Source of the DNA: Amycolatopsis dendrobii
GTDB taxonomy: Bacteria > Actinomycetota > Actinomycetes > Mycobacteriales > Pseudonocardiaceae
DNA length: 64,000 nt
Direction: 5' to 3'
NCBI RefSeq assembly: GCF_014145675.1
Contig: NZ_JACGZW010000002.1
Coordinates: forward strand, 682,001-746,000
Positions 41,698-49,753 of the stretch are shown here, in pieces. The notes beneath the pieces were generated by a model. The model was not told where the DNA came from, did not search any database, and was given only the letters and a program-made list of their open reading frames with translations. The position numbers were made by a program, and so were the translations under genes. The stretch's first letter is position 1, and each line of letters begins with the position of its first letter.

Positions 41698-43079
41698 TTT
41701 CCGGTTTGCGCGAACAGAACGCCGGGGTTCAGGATCCCGGCCGGGTCGAAGCTTTCCTTGACCCGGCGCAGCAGATCGAGCTTCGCCGGGTCCTCGAGTT
41801 TGGCGTAGTACTTCGTCTTGGTGCGGCCGAGTCCGTGCTCGCCGGAGATCGCGCCGCCCAATTCATAGGCGTAACCGAAGATGTCGGTCAGCAGTTGCGA
41901 GCGCGTGTCCGGGTCCTTGCAGAAGATCGCCAGGTGGACGTTGCCGTCGCCGGCGTGCCCGCAGCCGATCGCGCCGCCGCCGGTGGCCATCGCCAGCTCG
42001 CGGGCCTTGTCCAGGAACCGCGGCATCGCGGTCCGCGGCACCACCACGTCGATCACGTCGTCCGCGCCCGCGGCTTTGGCGTTCCAGAAGGCTTTTTCGC
42101 GGGCTTCGATGAGCTTGCGCGCGGCACCGCCTTCGAGCACGTACGCATCGGCAGCGCCGAGTTCGACCAGCAGTTCGCCGAGCGCTTCGACGTCCTCGCC
42201 GAGCCGGTCGGCCACCCGGTTTTCCAGCGCCACGGCCAGATACGCCTGGGTCCGGTCGCGGATTTCCGCCGGAACGCCCAGTTCGAGCTTGTCGTTGTAG
42301 ACCATCGCGGCCATCGTCATGTTGTCGATGTACTCGAGGATCTGCGGGGCGAGACCGCTCGCGGCGATCTTCGGCACGGCCGCCATGACCTGGGCGAAAT
42401 CGTCGAACGGGGCGAGCACCGTCGCGCCGTGCGGCAGCCGCGGCTGCAGTTTCACGATCACCTCGGTCACCAGCGCGAGCGTGCCCTCCGAGCCGATGAT
42501 CAGCTGGGTGAGGTCGTAGCCGCTGGAGATCTTCGACATCCGGCCGCCGACGCGGATGATCTCGCCGGTCGCGAGCACCGCCTGGAGGCCGGAGACGTTG
42601 CCGCGGGTGATGCCGTAGCGGATCGCGCGCATGCCGCCGGCGTTGGTGCCGACGGTGCCGCCGACGCTCGCGCTCAGTTCGCCGGGATAAACGGGGTAGG
42701 TGAGGCCGTGTTCGGCGGTCTTCGCGTCGAGTTCGGCCAGCGTGACGCCCGGCTGGACGACGGCGACGTGGTTGCCGGTGTCGATCTCGAGCACCGAGTT
42801 CATCCGCTCGAACGAGACGACCAGCCCGCCTTCGACCGGACGCGCCGCGGCGGACAGCCCGCTGCCGGACCCGCGCGCGGTCACCGGGATGCCCTCGGCG
42901 GCGGCGATCTTCAGCAGCTCGGAGACCTCTTCGGCAGTGGCAGGCTTCGCGACGTACGCCGGTTTCTGGCCTGGCGTGCTGAGCGCCTCGTCGTGCGCGT
43001 AGTCGTCGGAGATCGCGTCACCGGTCAGCAGGTTCCCCGCTCCGACGGCCCCTGCCAGCTGTGTTGCGATCTCGCTCAT
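41694..43079 (-). CDS. FAD-binding oxidase (GlcD/D-lactate dehydrogenase-like)
   Basis: A 461-residue FAD-linked oxidase of the glycolate oxidase GlcD family. The PCMH FAD domain has TARGSGSGLSAAARPVEGG and GGTVGTNAGGMRAIRYG; the C-terminal domain has GAIGCGHAGDGNVHLAIF and GAISGEHGLGRTKTKYY with the metal or substrate histidines. It oxidises a 2-hydroxy acid (D-lactate, glycolate or 2-hydroxyglutarate are typical). It is cotranscribed with the ThDP enzyme gene, with a four-base overlap. GAGGGAG precedes ATG 43079. The lack of glcE or glcF genes suggests a stand-alone enzyme. Confidence 0.9.
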   Translation of the reverse strand: MSEIATQLAGAVGAGNLLTGDAISDDYAHDEALSTPGQKPAYVAKPATAEEVSELLKIAAAEGIPVTARGSGSGLSAAARPVEGGLVVSFERMNSVLEIDTGNHVAVVQPGVTLAELDAKTAEHGLTYPVYPGELSASVGGTVGTNAGGMRAIRYGITRGNVSGLQAVLATGEIIRVGGRMSKISSGYDLTQLIIGSEGTLALVTEVIVKLQPRLPHGATVLAPFDDFAQVMAAVPKIAASGLAPQILEYIDNMTMAAMVYNDKLELGVPAEIRDRTQAYLAVALENRVADRLGEDVEALGELLVELGAADAYVLEGGAARKLIEAREKAFWNAKAAGADDVIDVVVPRTAMPRFLDKARELAMATGGGAIGCGHAGDGNVHLAIFCKDPDTRSQLLTDIFGYAYELGGAISGEHGLGRTKTKYYAKLEDPAKLDLLRRVKESFDPAGILNPGVLFAQTGK

Positions 43080-43183
43080 GCCACTCCCTCGTGCGCGCGC
43101 GTACGTCGTGGCCGAAGCCTAGCCGTTCTGCCGCCGGACTGGCCATGAATAAGTTTCACGTTAGCGCACGCGGGCACGAAAAA

Positions 43184-43204
43184 GGCCACGCCGCGCGCGT
43201 GGCC
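43184..43204 (-). terminator. Terminator downstream of the small peptide gene
   Basis: An 8-bp perfect stem GGCCACGC/GCGTGGCC (43184-43191 with 43197-43204), followed on the minus strand by TTTTTCG. It is read from the peptide gene towards glcD-like DNA and is a textbook rho-independent site. Confidence 0.75.
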
Positions 43205-43225
43205 AGGAAGGGGGGAGAACCCAAG

Positions 43226-43259
43226 CAGGGACCGGCCCGCGCCAACAGGCCGGCCCCTG
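43226..43259 (-). terminator. Second hairpin after the peptide gene
   Basis: An 11-bp stem with one mismatch (CAGGG-A-CCGGCC paired with GGCCGG-C-CCCTG) starts 20 bases past the peptide stop codon. It may stabilise or terminate the small transcript together with the next hairpin. Confidence 0.5.
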
Positions 43260-43278
43260 GGTTAATCCTCGGTGCCGG

Positions 43279-43371
43279 TCAGACGAGCCAGCCGAGCACG
43301 TGCGCCAGGTGCGCGAGCAGACCCGAGATCAGGTCGTGGCCGTGGTGCACGTGCTGGGTGAACATCTGCAT
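43279..43371 (-). CDS. 30-residue histidine-rich peptide
   Basis: A very small open frame encoding MQMFTQHVHHGHDLISGLLA plus HLAHVLGWLV. Seven of 30 residues are His. The C-terminal half forms an amphipathic or membrane-active helix (DLISGLLAHLAHVLGWLV). It has a full set of signals of its own: AAGGAG (43384-43379) seven bases before ATG 43371, a TTGACA box at 43457-43452, and two hairpins after the stop, one with a U-run. This makes real expression likely. It has no leader-core processing motif and no maturation genes nearby. I do not recognise the family; a metal-binding, regulatory or membrane-active peptide is possible. Confidence 0.6.
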   Translation of the reverse strand: MQMFTQHVHHGHDLISGLLAHLAHVLGWLV

Positions 43372-43956
43372 TGAGGGGCTCCTTGTTCGGATTGTTCTTC
43401 CTTGGTGCTCTCGCGAGGAGCCATCGCAGATTTCCACCGGCGCTGCCGCGGTGTCAAAACGCGGTTTTCCCTGTGCTGGCAAGGGATCGGCGGCCGAAGA
43501 ATCTTCCCATGTTAAACATGTAAGGCTTTCGGGTTTGTCGCCGGGGGTGCATTGTGGACTCTTCGCCACGGTTCGTAGCGAACCCCGGCTCCGATCACCC
43601 TGGGTAGCAGACGCGCACTGCGGCAACCGGGCGGCGCGGCCCCTCGAAACGGTGAATGCGAAGCCACGATTGGTGAGTTGCCGAGGTTCACACCGCTGGG
43701 TGATCAACAGGGCTGAATCCCTTGTCCGGCGGCGAATATCGGGTCCAGATCATGATCGCGGAGGGTCAACCCGGATTCACTCTGGAGGAACATTTTGGCC
43801 CGATGGGGGTTTCCCTGCAGCGGGTGCGGAGTCGGCGGTGCGCGAGAGTTCTGCCCTGCCGGTGGCCCGTCTCGGCGGCCGGGGGTCGTGAGTGTTCGTG
43901 ACGGTTCTAACCGGCATGAACACTCACGACCCCACCTGCGCGATGCCGTCTGACTG
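43372..43956. other. Non-coding region upstream of the peptide gene and DUF3830 gene
   Basis: This 585-base stretch has lower G/C and no convincing gene. It holds the peptide ribosome site and TTGACA, a 13-bp palindrome CATGTT-A-AACATG (43508-43520) that may be an operator for the peptide gene, and the long hairpin at 43882-43933. Short open frames across it lack protein-like features. Confidence 0.6.
43882..43933. repeat. Hairpin GGGGTCGTGAGTGTTC with inner stem
   Basis: A 16-bp perfect stem (43882-43897 with 43918-43933) and a 20-base loop that folds again (CGGTT/AACCG) lie just before the DUF3830 stop codon. It may be a terminator for that gene or a dispersed palindromic repeat. Confidence 0.65.
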
Positions 43957-44457
43957 TCAGTCCGCCCGCGCGAACGACAGCGTCTCGCCCTCTACGCCGC
44001 GCAGCCACAGATCCTGCGCGGCCGCTGCCATCTCGGACAGGCCTTCCTCGATCGTCGCGAACACGTTGCCGGGCACCCAGCCCGCGTCGCCGTTGATCAG
44101 CAGGTTGTTGCGTCCGTAGAAAATTGCGAGATCCGTGGCACCCTGGTCGCTGTGCGCCTCGCTGCCTTCGTCGTAGCCGTACGCCGGATTGCCGATTTCC
44201 CACGCCTCGAATCCGAAGTAGACGACATCGCCCGGAATCGGGGTGATGGTCGGATTCTCGCGCCCCGGCTTAGGCTCCGCGAAGGGCGGCACGAGCGTGT
44301 AAACCTCGTTGCGCGCGTACTTCGCGTGATAGGCCGAACCGCTCTGCGGCAGCGCGTCCCACACCGCCTTGCAGGTGCGCGGTGCTTCGTCGTCGAGCAG
44401 CCGGGCGCGACAGGTGACGCCGCGCTTGTCGAGGCTGATGGTGATGTAGCGCGCCAT
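43957..44457 (-). CDS. DUF3830 (cyclophilin-like fold) protein
   Basis: A 166-residue protein of the DUF3830 type (ARYITISLDKRGVTCRARLL, ARNEVYTLVPPFAEP, GDVVYFGFEAWEIG, LAIFYGRNNLLINGDAGWVPGNVFATI). The family is predicted to have a cyclophilin-like beta barrel and is often encoded with racemases, hydantoinases and amidases, as here. Its biochemical role is unknown; an enzyme of the racemase or isomerase type is possible. It starts three bases after the aminotransferase gene on the same strand. Upstream of that operon lies an ATTGTTGACAAT operator shared with the rest of the cluster. Confidence 0.8.
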   Translation of the reverse strand: MARYITISLDKRGVTCRARLLDDEAPRTCKAVWDALPQSGSAYHAKYARNEVYTLVPPFAEPKPGRENPTITPIPGDVVYFGFEAWEIGNPAYGYDEGSEAHSDQGATDLAIFYGRNNLLINGDAGWVPGNVFATIEEGLSEMAAAAQDLWLRGVEGETLSFARAD

Positions 44458-44460
44458 GCC

Positions 44461-45717
44461 TCAGCTCCCCGTGACCGACGTGACGACCTCGCCCCAGATG
44501 CGCAGGGCGTCGTCGACCTGTTCCGCGTTGACGACCAGCGGCGGCACCATGCGCACGACGTTCGAGTACGCACCACAGGTGAGCAGCAGCAGTCCGCTCT
44601 TCGCGGCTGCCTGCTGCGCGGCCTGCGCGGTGGCCGTGTCCGGTTCGCCGTCCGCGGTAGTGAACTCGGTGCCCACGAGGAGCCCGAGACCGCGTACGTC
44701 GCCGATAGCCGGCGTCTTGTCCGCGATGACGCGCGCGCCCTCGAGAAGCTGACGGCCACGCTCCGCGGCGTTCTCGACCAAGCCTTCGTCCTGGATGACG
44801 TCGAGCGTCGCGATCGCCGCCGCGCACGACACCGCGTTGCCGCCGTACGTGCCGCCTTGCGAACCCGGGTACGCCTTCGCCATCAGCTCTTCCGAAGCGG
44901 CGATGCCCGACAGCGGGAAGCCGCTCGCGAGGCCCTTCGCGATCAGCACGACGTCCGGGTGGACGTCGAAGTGGTCGTGGCCCCAGAACTTGCCGGTGCG
45001 GCCGAACCCGGCCTGCACCTCGTCGAGCACCAGCAGGATGCCGTGCCGGTCGGCGCGCTCGCGCAGCCCGGCCATGAACTCGGTGTTGGCCGGGACGTAG
45101 CCGCCCTCGCCGAGCACCGGCTCGATGAAGAACGCGGCCGTCTCGTTCGGCGCGGAGACGGTCTGGAAGAGATAGTCCAGCTCGCGCAAGGCGAACTTCG
45201 TCGCCGTCTCCTCGTCCCAGCCGTAGTGGTAGGCGTAGGGGAACGGCGCGACGTGCACGCCGGACATCAGCGGCGAGATGCCCGCACTGAACCGCGTGCC
45301 CGAGGTGGTCATGGACGCCGCGGCGACCGTGCGGCCGTGGAAACCGCCCTGGAACACGATGACGTTCGGCCGCTTCGTCGCCTGCCGGGCCAGCCGCAGC
45401 GCGGCCTCGACGGCCTCGCTGCCGGAGTTCGCGTAGAAGAGCGAATCGAGCCCGGACGGCAGCACCTCGCCGAGCTTGCGGGTCAGTTCGAGCAGCGGCT
45501 GGTGCATCACCGTCGTGTACTGGCCGTGCACGAGCTTGCCGATCTGCTCGCGCGCGGCTTCGACGACGCGCGGGTGACAGTGCCCGGTGCTGGTCACCCC
45601 GATGCCCGCGGTGAAGTCGAGGTGACGTTTCCCGTCCACGTCGTAGAGGTAAACCCCTTCACCGTGGTCGACGACGACGGGCGTTGCCTGCTTGAGCAGC
45701 GGGGAAAGCTGGGCCAT
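44461..45717 (-). CDS. Class III aminotransferase (GABA-transaminase-like)
   Basis: A 418-residue PLP aminotransferase, subgroup III, which moves an omega-amino group to a keto acid. FYANSGSEAVEAALRLAR is the early PLP-phosphate motif. LVLDEVQAGFGRTGKFW carries the PLP Asp, and IAKGLASGFPLSG has the Schiff-base Lys near residue 263. AGGAGGG lies six bases before ATG 45717. Divergent from a semialdehyde dehydrogenase gene, it fits a GABA- or beta-alanine-type pathway: amine to semialdehyde, then oxidation. The operator ATTGTTGACAAT lies between the two. Confidence 0.9.
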   Translation of the reverse strand: MAQLSPLLKQATPVVVDHGEGVYLYDVDGKRHLDFTAGIGVTSTGHCHPRVVEAAREQIGKLVHGQYTTVMHQPLLELTRKLGEVLPSGLDSLFYANSGSEAVEAALRLARQATKRPNVIVFQGGFHGRTVAAASMTTSGTRFSAGISPLMSGVHVAPFPYAYHYGWDEETATKFALRELDYLFQTVSAPNETAAFFIEPVLGEGGYVPANTEFMAGLRERADRHGILLVLDEVQAGFGRTGKFWGHDHFDVHPDVVLIAKGLASGFPLSGIAASEELMAKAYPGSQGGTYGGNAVSCAAAIATLDVIQDEGLVENAAERGRQLLEGARVIADKTPAIGDVRGLGLLVGTEFTTADGEPDTATAQAAQQAAAKSGLLLLTCGAYSNVVRMVPPLVVNAEQVDDALRIWGEVVTSVTGS

Positions 45718-45754
45718 GCGGCGCCCTCCTGGGTGCGGGTGGAGACGGTTGTCG

Positions 45755-45766
45755 ATTGTTGACAAT
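45755..45766. promoter_or_regulatory. GntR operator copy A, ATTGTTGACAAT
   Basis: A 12-bp near-palindrome in the 93-base gap between the divergent aminotransferase and semialdehyde dehydrogenase genes. Matching copies lie at 51190 and 52018. TTGT-N2-ACAA fits FadR/FCD-type GntR operators. It should control both operons. Confidence 0.7.
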
Positions 45767-45810
45767 ATCCATAGCATGAGTTCGGGACAACAGGAACAGG
45801 AGCGAGCTGG

Positions 45811-47274
45811 ATGAGCGGGATCACCGAGAACGGCGTCGTGGACGCGGTCGGCAAGGAACTCTTCATCGGCGGCAAGTGGGTCGCCGCGCGCAGCGGGAAG
45901 ACCTTCGACGTGCAGGACCCCTCCACCGGCGAGGTGCTGTGCCAGGTCGCGGACGCCGCACCGGAAGACGGTCTCGCCGCGCTCGACGCGGCGGTCGCGG
46001 CGCAAGCCGACTGGGCCGCGGTCGCCCCTCGGGAGCGCGGCGAGATCCTGCGCCGCGCGTACGACAAGCTCATCGAGCGCCGCGACGAGCTGGCCCTGCT
46101 GATGACCCTGGAGATGGGCAAGCCACTGGCCGAGGCCGCCGGGGAAATCACTTACGCCGCCGAGTTCTTCCGCTGGTTCGCCGAGGAGGCGGTGCGGATC
46201 GACGGCGGCTACGCGGTGGCCCCGAACGGTTCGGGCCGGTTCCTGATCGCGCGCCAGCCGGTCGGTCCGACGCTGCTCATCACGCCGTGGAACTTCCCGA
46301 TGGCGATGGGCACGCGCAAGATCGGCCCGGCCGTCGCCGCGGGCTGCACGATGGTGATCAAGCCCGCCGCGCAGACGCCGCTGTCGATGCTCGCGCTCAC
46401 CCAGATCCTCGCCGACGCCGGACTGCCCGAAGGCGTGCTGAACGTCGTCACCACCAAGGACGCCGGCGGCGTGATGGAGCCGCTGATCCGCGACGGCCGC
46501 GCGCGCAAGCTGTCCTTCACCGGTTCGACCGGGGTCGGGCGCAAGCTGCTGGAGCAGTGCGCGGAGAAGGTGCTGCGCACGTCGATGGAACTGGGCGGCA
46601 ACGCGCCGTTCGTCGTGTTCGACGACGCGGACCTGGACGCCGCGGTCGAGGGCGCGATGCAGGCCAAGATGCGCAACATCGGCGAGGCGTGCACCGCGGC
46701 CAACCGGTTCTACGTGCAGCGCGGCGTCGCCGAGGAGTTCTCCCGCCGGCTCACCGAGCGGATGCAGGCGCTGCCGATGGGCCGCGGCACCGACGAAGGC
46801 GTCGTGGTCGGCCCGCTCATCGACGAGGCCGCGGTGAAGAAGGTGACCGAACTGGTCAAGGACGCCACGGACAAGGGCGCGCGGGTGCTCACCGGCGGCT
46901 CGCGGGTCGACGGTCCGGGGCACTTCTACCCGGCGACCGTGCTCACCGACGTGCCGGTGGACGCCCGGCTGGCCAGCGAGGAAATCTTCGGCCCGGTCGC
47001 GCCGATCACGCCGTTCGACACCGAGGACGAGGCGGTCGAGAAGGCCAACGACACCGAATTCGGCCTGGTGTCCTACCTGTTCACCAGCGACCTGAAGCGC
47101 GCGCTGCGCGTGTCGGAACGCTTGGAGGCCGGGATGATCGGCCTCAACCAGGGCATCGTGTCCAACCCGGCGGCCCCGTTCGGCGGCGTCAAGCAGTCCG
47201 GTCTCGGCCGCGAGGGCGGCACGGTCGGCATCGACGAGTTCCTGGAGACCAAGTACATCGCGGTGAGCCTGTGA
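45811..47274 (+). CDS. gabD: Succinate-semialdehyde-type aldehyde dehydrogenase
   Basis: A 487-residue NAD(P)-dependent aldehyde dehydrogenase of the succinate-semialdehyde group. The catalytic Glu260 is in SMELGGNAPFVVFDD and the nucleophile Cys294 in GEACTAANRF. TPWNFPMAMGTRKIGPA and FTGSTGVGRKLL are the cofactor-binding segments. It oxidises the semialdehyde that the divergent aminotransferase would make. The gene overlaps the next gene by GTGA. Malonate or methylmalonate semialdehyde cannot be excluded as substrate. Confidence 0.9.
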   Translation: MSGITENGVVDAVGKELFIGGKWVAARSGKTFDVQDPSTGEVLCQVADAAPEDGLAALDAAVAAQADWAAVAPRERGEILRRAYDKLIERRDELALLMTLEMGKPLAEAAGEITYAAEFFRWFAEEAVRIDGGYAVAPNGSGRFLIARQPVGPTLLITPWNFPMAMGTRKIGPAVAAGCTMVIKPAAQTPLSMLALTQILADAGLPEGVLNVVTTKDAGGVMEPLIRDGRARKLSFTGSTGVGRKLLEQCAEKVLRTSMELGGNAPFVVFDDADLDAAVEGAMQAKMRNIGEACTAANRFYVQRGVAEEFSRRLTERMQALPMGRGTDEGVVVGPLIDEAAVKKVTELVKDATDKGARVLTGGSRVDGPGHFYPATVLTDVPVDARLASEEIFGPVAPITPFDTEDEAVEKANDTEFGLVSYLFTSDLKRALRVSERLEAGMIGLNQGIVSNPAAPFGGVKQSGLGREGGTVGIDEFLETKYIAVSL

Positions 47275-48326
47275 CACACCGGATTGCCAGCATCCCGGGC
47301 GACGGGATCGGGGTCGACGTCACGATCGAGGCGCGCCGGGTCCTCGACGCGGCCGCGGACAAGTACGGATTCTCCTTGGAGTGGACCGAATTCGACTGGA
47401 GCTGCGAGCGGTACGCGAAGACCGGCGCGATGATGCCGGAGGACGGGGTCGAGCAGCTGTCGGGTTTCGACGGCATCCTGCTCGGCGCCGTCGGCTTCCC
47501 CGGCGTCGCGGACCACGTTTCGCTGTGGGGCCTGCTGATCCCGTTGCGGCGGGCGTTCCAGCAGTACGTCAACCTGCGTCCGGTCCGGCTGCTGCCGGGG
47601 ACGTCCTCGGTGCTGGCCGGGCGGAAGGCCGACGAGCTGGAAATGGTGATCGTCCGGGAGAACTCCGAGGGCGAGTACTCGGCGATCGGCGGACGGCACA
47701 ACGCCGGGCGGCCGGACGAGTTCGTGCTGCAGGAATCGGTGTTCACCCGGGTCGGGGTGGAACGGATCATCCGGTACGCCTTCGAACTCGCGCGCACGCG
47801 GTCTCAGCACGTCACCTCGGCGACGAAGTCCAACGGGCTGATCCACTCGATGCCTTACTGGGACGAGATTTTCGCCGAGGTCGCGGCGCGGTACCCGGAC
47901 GTCCGCGCGGAACAGTGCCATGTGGACGCGCTCGCCGCGCGGATGGTGCAGGCTCCGGACCGGCTCGACGTGGTGGTGGCGTCGAACCTGTTCGGCGACA
48001 TCCTGAGCGATCTCGCGGCCGCGATCACCGGCGGACTGGGCATGGCCCCGTCCGGAAACATCAACCCATCAGGTGAGTTTCCGTCGATGTTCGAGGCGGT
48101 CCACGGCAGTGCTCCGGACATCGCCGGACAGGGCATCGCGAACCCGGTCGCGCAGATCCTCGCCGCGGCGATGCTGCTCGATCACCTCGGGGAAACCGTT
48201 GCCGCACAAGCGATCCGCGCTTCGGTCGACGAGGTGCTGACCGCGGGCGAAACGCTCACCCCCGACCTCGGCGGAACCGCTACCACAACCGCGCTCGGCA
48301 CCGCGGTGGCCGCTTCGCTCCGCTGA
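47271..48326 (+). CDS. Tartrate/D-malate dehydrogenase (isopropylmalate dehydrogenase family)
   Basis: A 351-residue NAD-dependent beta-decarboxylating dehydrogenase. It has the isocitrate/isopropylmalate fold markers IPGDGIGVDVT, VIVRENSEGEYS, the substrate Lys in TSATKSNGL and GSAPDIAGQGIANPVAQILAA with the metal Asp residues (SNLFGDILSDLAAA). The NLRPVRLLPG segment fits the tartrate/D-malate group. It converts a 2-hydroxydiacid such as D-malate to pyruvate and CO2. GTG 47271 overlaps the gabD stop. It is the second gene of the operon behind operator A. Specificity is inferred. Confidence 0.87.
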   Translation: MTHRIASIPGDGIGVDVTIEARRVLDAAADKYGFSLEWTEFDWSCERYAKTGAMMPEDGVEQLSGFDGILLGAVGFPGVADHVSLWGLLIPLRRAFQQYVNLRPVRLLPGTSSVLAGRKADELEMVIVRENSEGEYSAIGGRHNAGRPDEFVLQESVFTRVGVERIIRYAFELARTRSQHVTSATKSNGLIHSMPYWDEIFAEVAARYPDVRAEQCHVDALAARMVQAPDRLDVVVASNLFGDILSDLAAAITGGLGMAPSGNINPSGEFPSMFEAVHGSAPDIAGQGIANPVAQILAAAMLLDHLGETVAAQAIRASVDEVLTAGETLTPDLGGTATTTALGTAVAASLR

Positions 48327-48396
48327 TTTTTCGTCGGTGCCGCGCGGTTGACTCTTCCCTGACCCGCCGACGGGTCCCCGAGGGGAGGAGGCGCCG

Positions 48397-48864
48397 ATGT
48401 GCCAGAGGTGCGAGGAACCGGGAAGACCGGAGGAGCAGTACCTGATCGAGGTGCTCGACGAGATCAGGGAGAACGGCTGGTGCGTCCAGGGCGTGCTGGG
48501 AACGGGTTCCCGGCCGCCCTGGGCGTACACCGCGGGCCTGACCGTGCAGGGCCTGCCCGAGCTGGTCGTCACCGGATTGCTGCCGCACCAGGCGGTGCGG
48601 CTGCTCAGCGCCGCGGCCGAAGAGTCGCTGCACACCGGTCCGCCGGTGCCCGGGGAACAGTGGCTGCTGCCCCGGTTGCCCCGGCTGGAAATCGTCCAGC
48701 TCAGCGATCCCGCGGCGCACCTGGACATCGCGGTGTGCTGCTATGGCACGGGAATCGAAGCCAGGCAGCTGGTCTACGCCGACTCCGCGGGCTGGTTCCC
48801 GTGGTCTCCGCAATACAACTCCGGCCGCGGCGGGCAGCCCGTGCTGGGGGTGCGGCATGGCTGA
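48397..48864 (+). CDS. DUF4262 domain protein
   Basis: A 155-residue protein that matches the DUF4262 pattern: ENGWCVQGVLGTGSRPPWAYTAGLTVQGLPELVVTGLLP is its core. The opening CQRCEEPGR has a Cys pair that could bind metal or be redox-active. The function of the family is unknown. ATG 48397 has GAGGAGG just upstream. It lies 70 bases after the dehydrogenase operon and before a GNAT gene; it is probably not part of the catabolic pathway. Confidence 0.8.
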   Translation: MCQRCEEPGRPEEQYLIEVLDEIRENGWCVQGVLGTGSRPPWAYTAGLTVQGLPELVVTGLLPHQAVRLLSAAAEESLHTGPPVPGEQWLLPRLPRLEIVQLSDPAAHLDIAVCCYGTGIEARQLVYADSAGWFPWSPQYNSGRGGQPVLGVRHG

Positions 48865-48917
48865 GTTTTTCCTGCTGTGCCAGGGTTTTCTTCGCTGGTG
48901 GCCGGTAAGGTCGAAGC

Positions 48918-49412
48918 ATGCCCGAACTTCTGGCCCCCACTGTCCGCCTGCACCGCCCGTGGCTGGCAGCGCATCGCGAATGGGGACCGGGCTTGCACGA
49001 GGACGGGTTCGGCCTGTCCGCGTCGGACCAGGTCGATTCTCCGGCTGGCTTCGCCGCCTGGGTCGCTTCCTTGCCGGGAGCCCACGCCGTCTGCCGCTGG
49101 CTGGTCGAGGACGGACAGGTACTCGGCGGAATCGCTCTGCGCACTGGGCCGGCCGAATATGTCGAATGGGCCGGACACCTAGGCTTCGGCATCCGCCCCT
49201 CGGCGCGCGGCCGGGGTCTCGCTTCCTGGGCGTTGCGACAGATGCTGCCCGAGGCCCGGCGTCTGGAGTTGCCTCGCGTGCTCTTGGTGTGCGCGGCCGA
49301 GAACCTGGCGTCCGCCAGGACGATCGAACGCGCGGGCGGCGTGCTGGAGGAGGTCCGCCAGACTGGCCACGGGCCGGTGCGGCGGTACTGGATCACGCTC
49401 GAAGTGCTCTGA
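48918..49412 (+). CDS. GNAT-family N-acetyltransferase (RimJ-like)
   Basis: A 164-residue acetyltransferase. The acetyl-CoA loop is RPSARGRGLASWALRQML near residue 94, and CAAENLASARTIERAGGVLEE is the typical RimJ/RimL C-terminal segment. It may acetylate a protein N-terminus or a small amine. It is transcribed with or after the DUF4262 gene (53-base gap). Substrate unknown. Confidence 0.85.
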   Translation: MPELLAPTVRLHRPWLAAHREWGPGLHEDGFGLSASDQVDSPAGFAAWVASLPGAHAVCRWLVEDGQVLGGIALRTGPAEYVEWAGHLGFGIRPSARGRGLASWALRQMLPEARRLELPRVLLVCAAENLASARTIERAGGVLEEVRQTGHGPVRRYWITLEVL

Positions 49413-49753
49413 GGCGCACCTGCTGTTCGCCATCGCGGAGCGGTGGGGGCCCGGCCTTGAGCTATCGAGACCTCGACGAGAACTCAGCCGTTCCGCTGCT
49501 GCTGCTCGCGTTGGCTTGCGGCACTTTCGGTTTCGTGGCGGTGCACCGGTTCGCCCATGAGGAACGGGCCATCGCGCGGTTCGATACCACGGGGATAAGG
49601 ATCCAAGCCGGGTGCGGAGACACCCGAGCCGCCCCAGGCCAAGCGCGGATTGCGGATGCCCATGCGGTACTCGGGCAGTGCGGCGTGATTTCCGGCGGTG
49701 CGCTCTGTGCGGTGCGAGGGTCAAGCGGCAGCCGCCCGAAAATCCCGCCTGCC
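49413..49753. other. Gap with a possible gene remnant
   Basis: A 341-base stretch without a convincing gene. A plus-strand frame near 49455-49560 reads like a short membrane segment (YRDLDENSAVPLLLLALACG then FGFVAVHRFAHEE) but loses protein character soon after. It may be the remains of a small membrane gene. No terminator hairpin stands out. Confidence 0.35.

Noticed and set aside
43061..43891. Plus-strand frame of 276 codons across the non-coding gap
   Set aside because: It crosses the peptide gene and its terminators in antisense, has no ribosome site and no protein-like features.
44461..47277. One long minus-strand frame joining the aminotransferase with sequence opposite gabD
   Set aside because: Only the part up to 45717 is the aminotransferase, with a strong ribosome site there; the upstream part is antisense to gabD.
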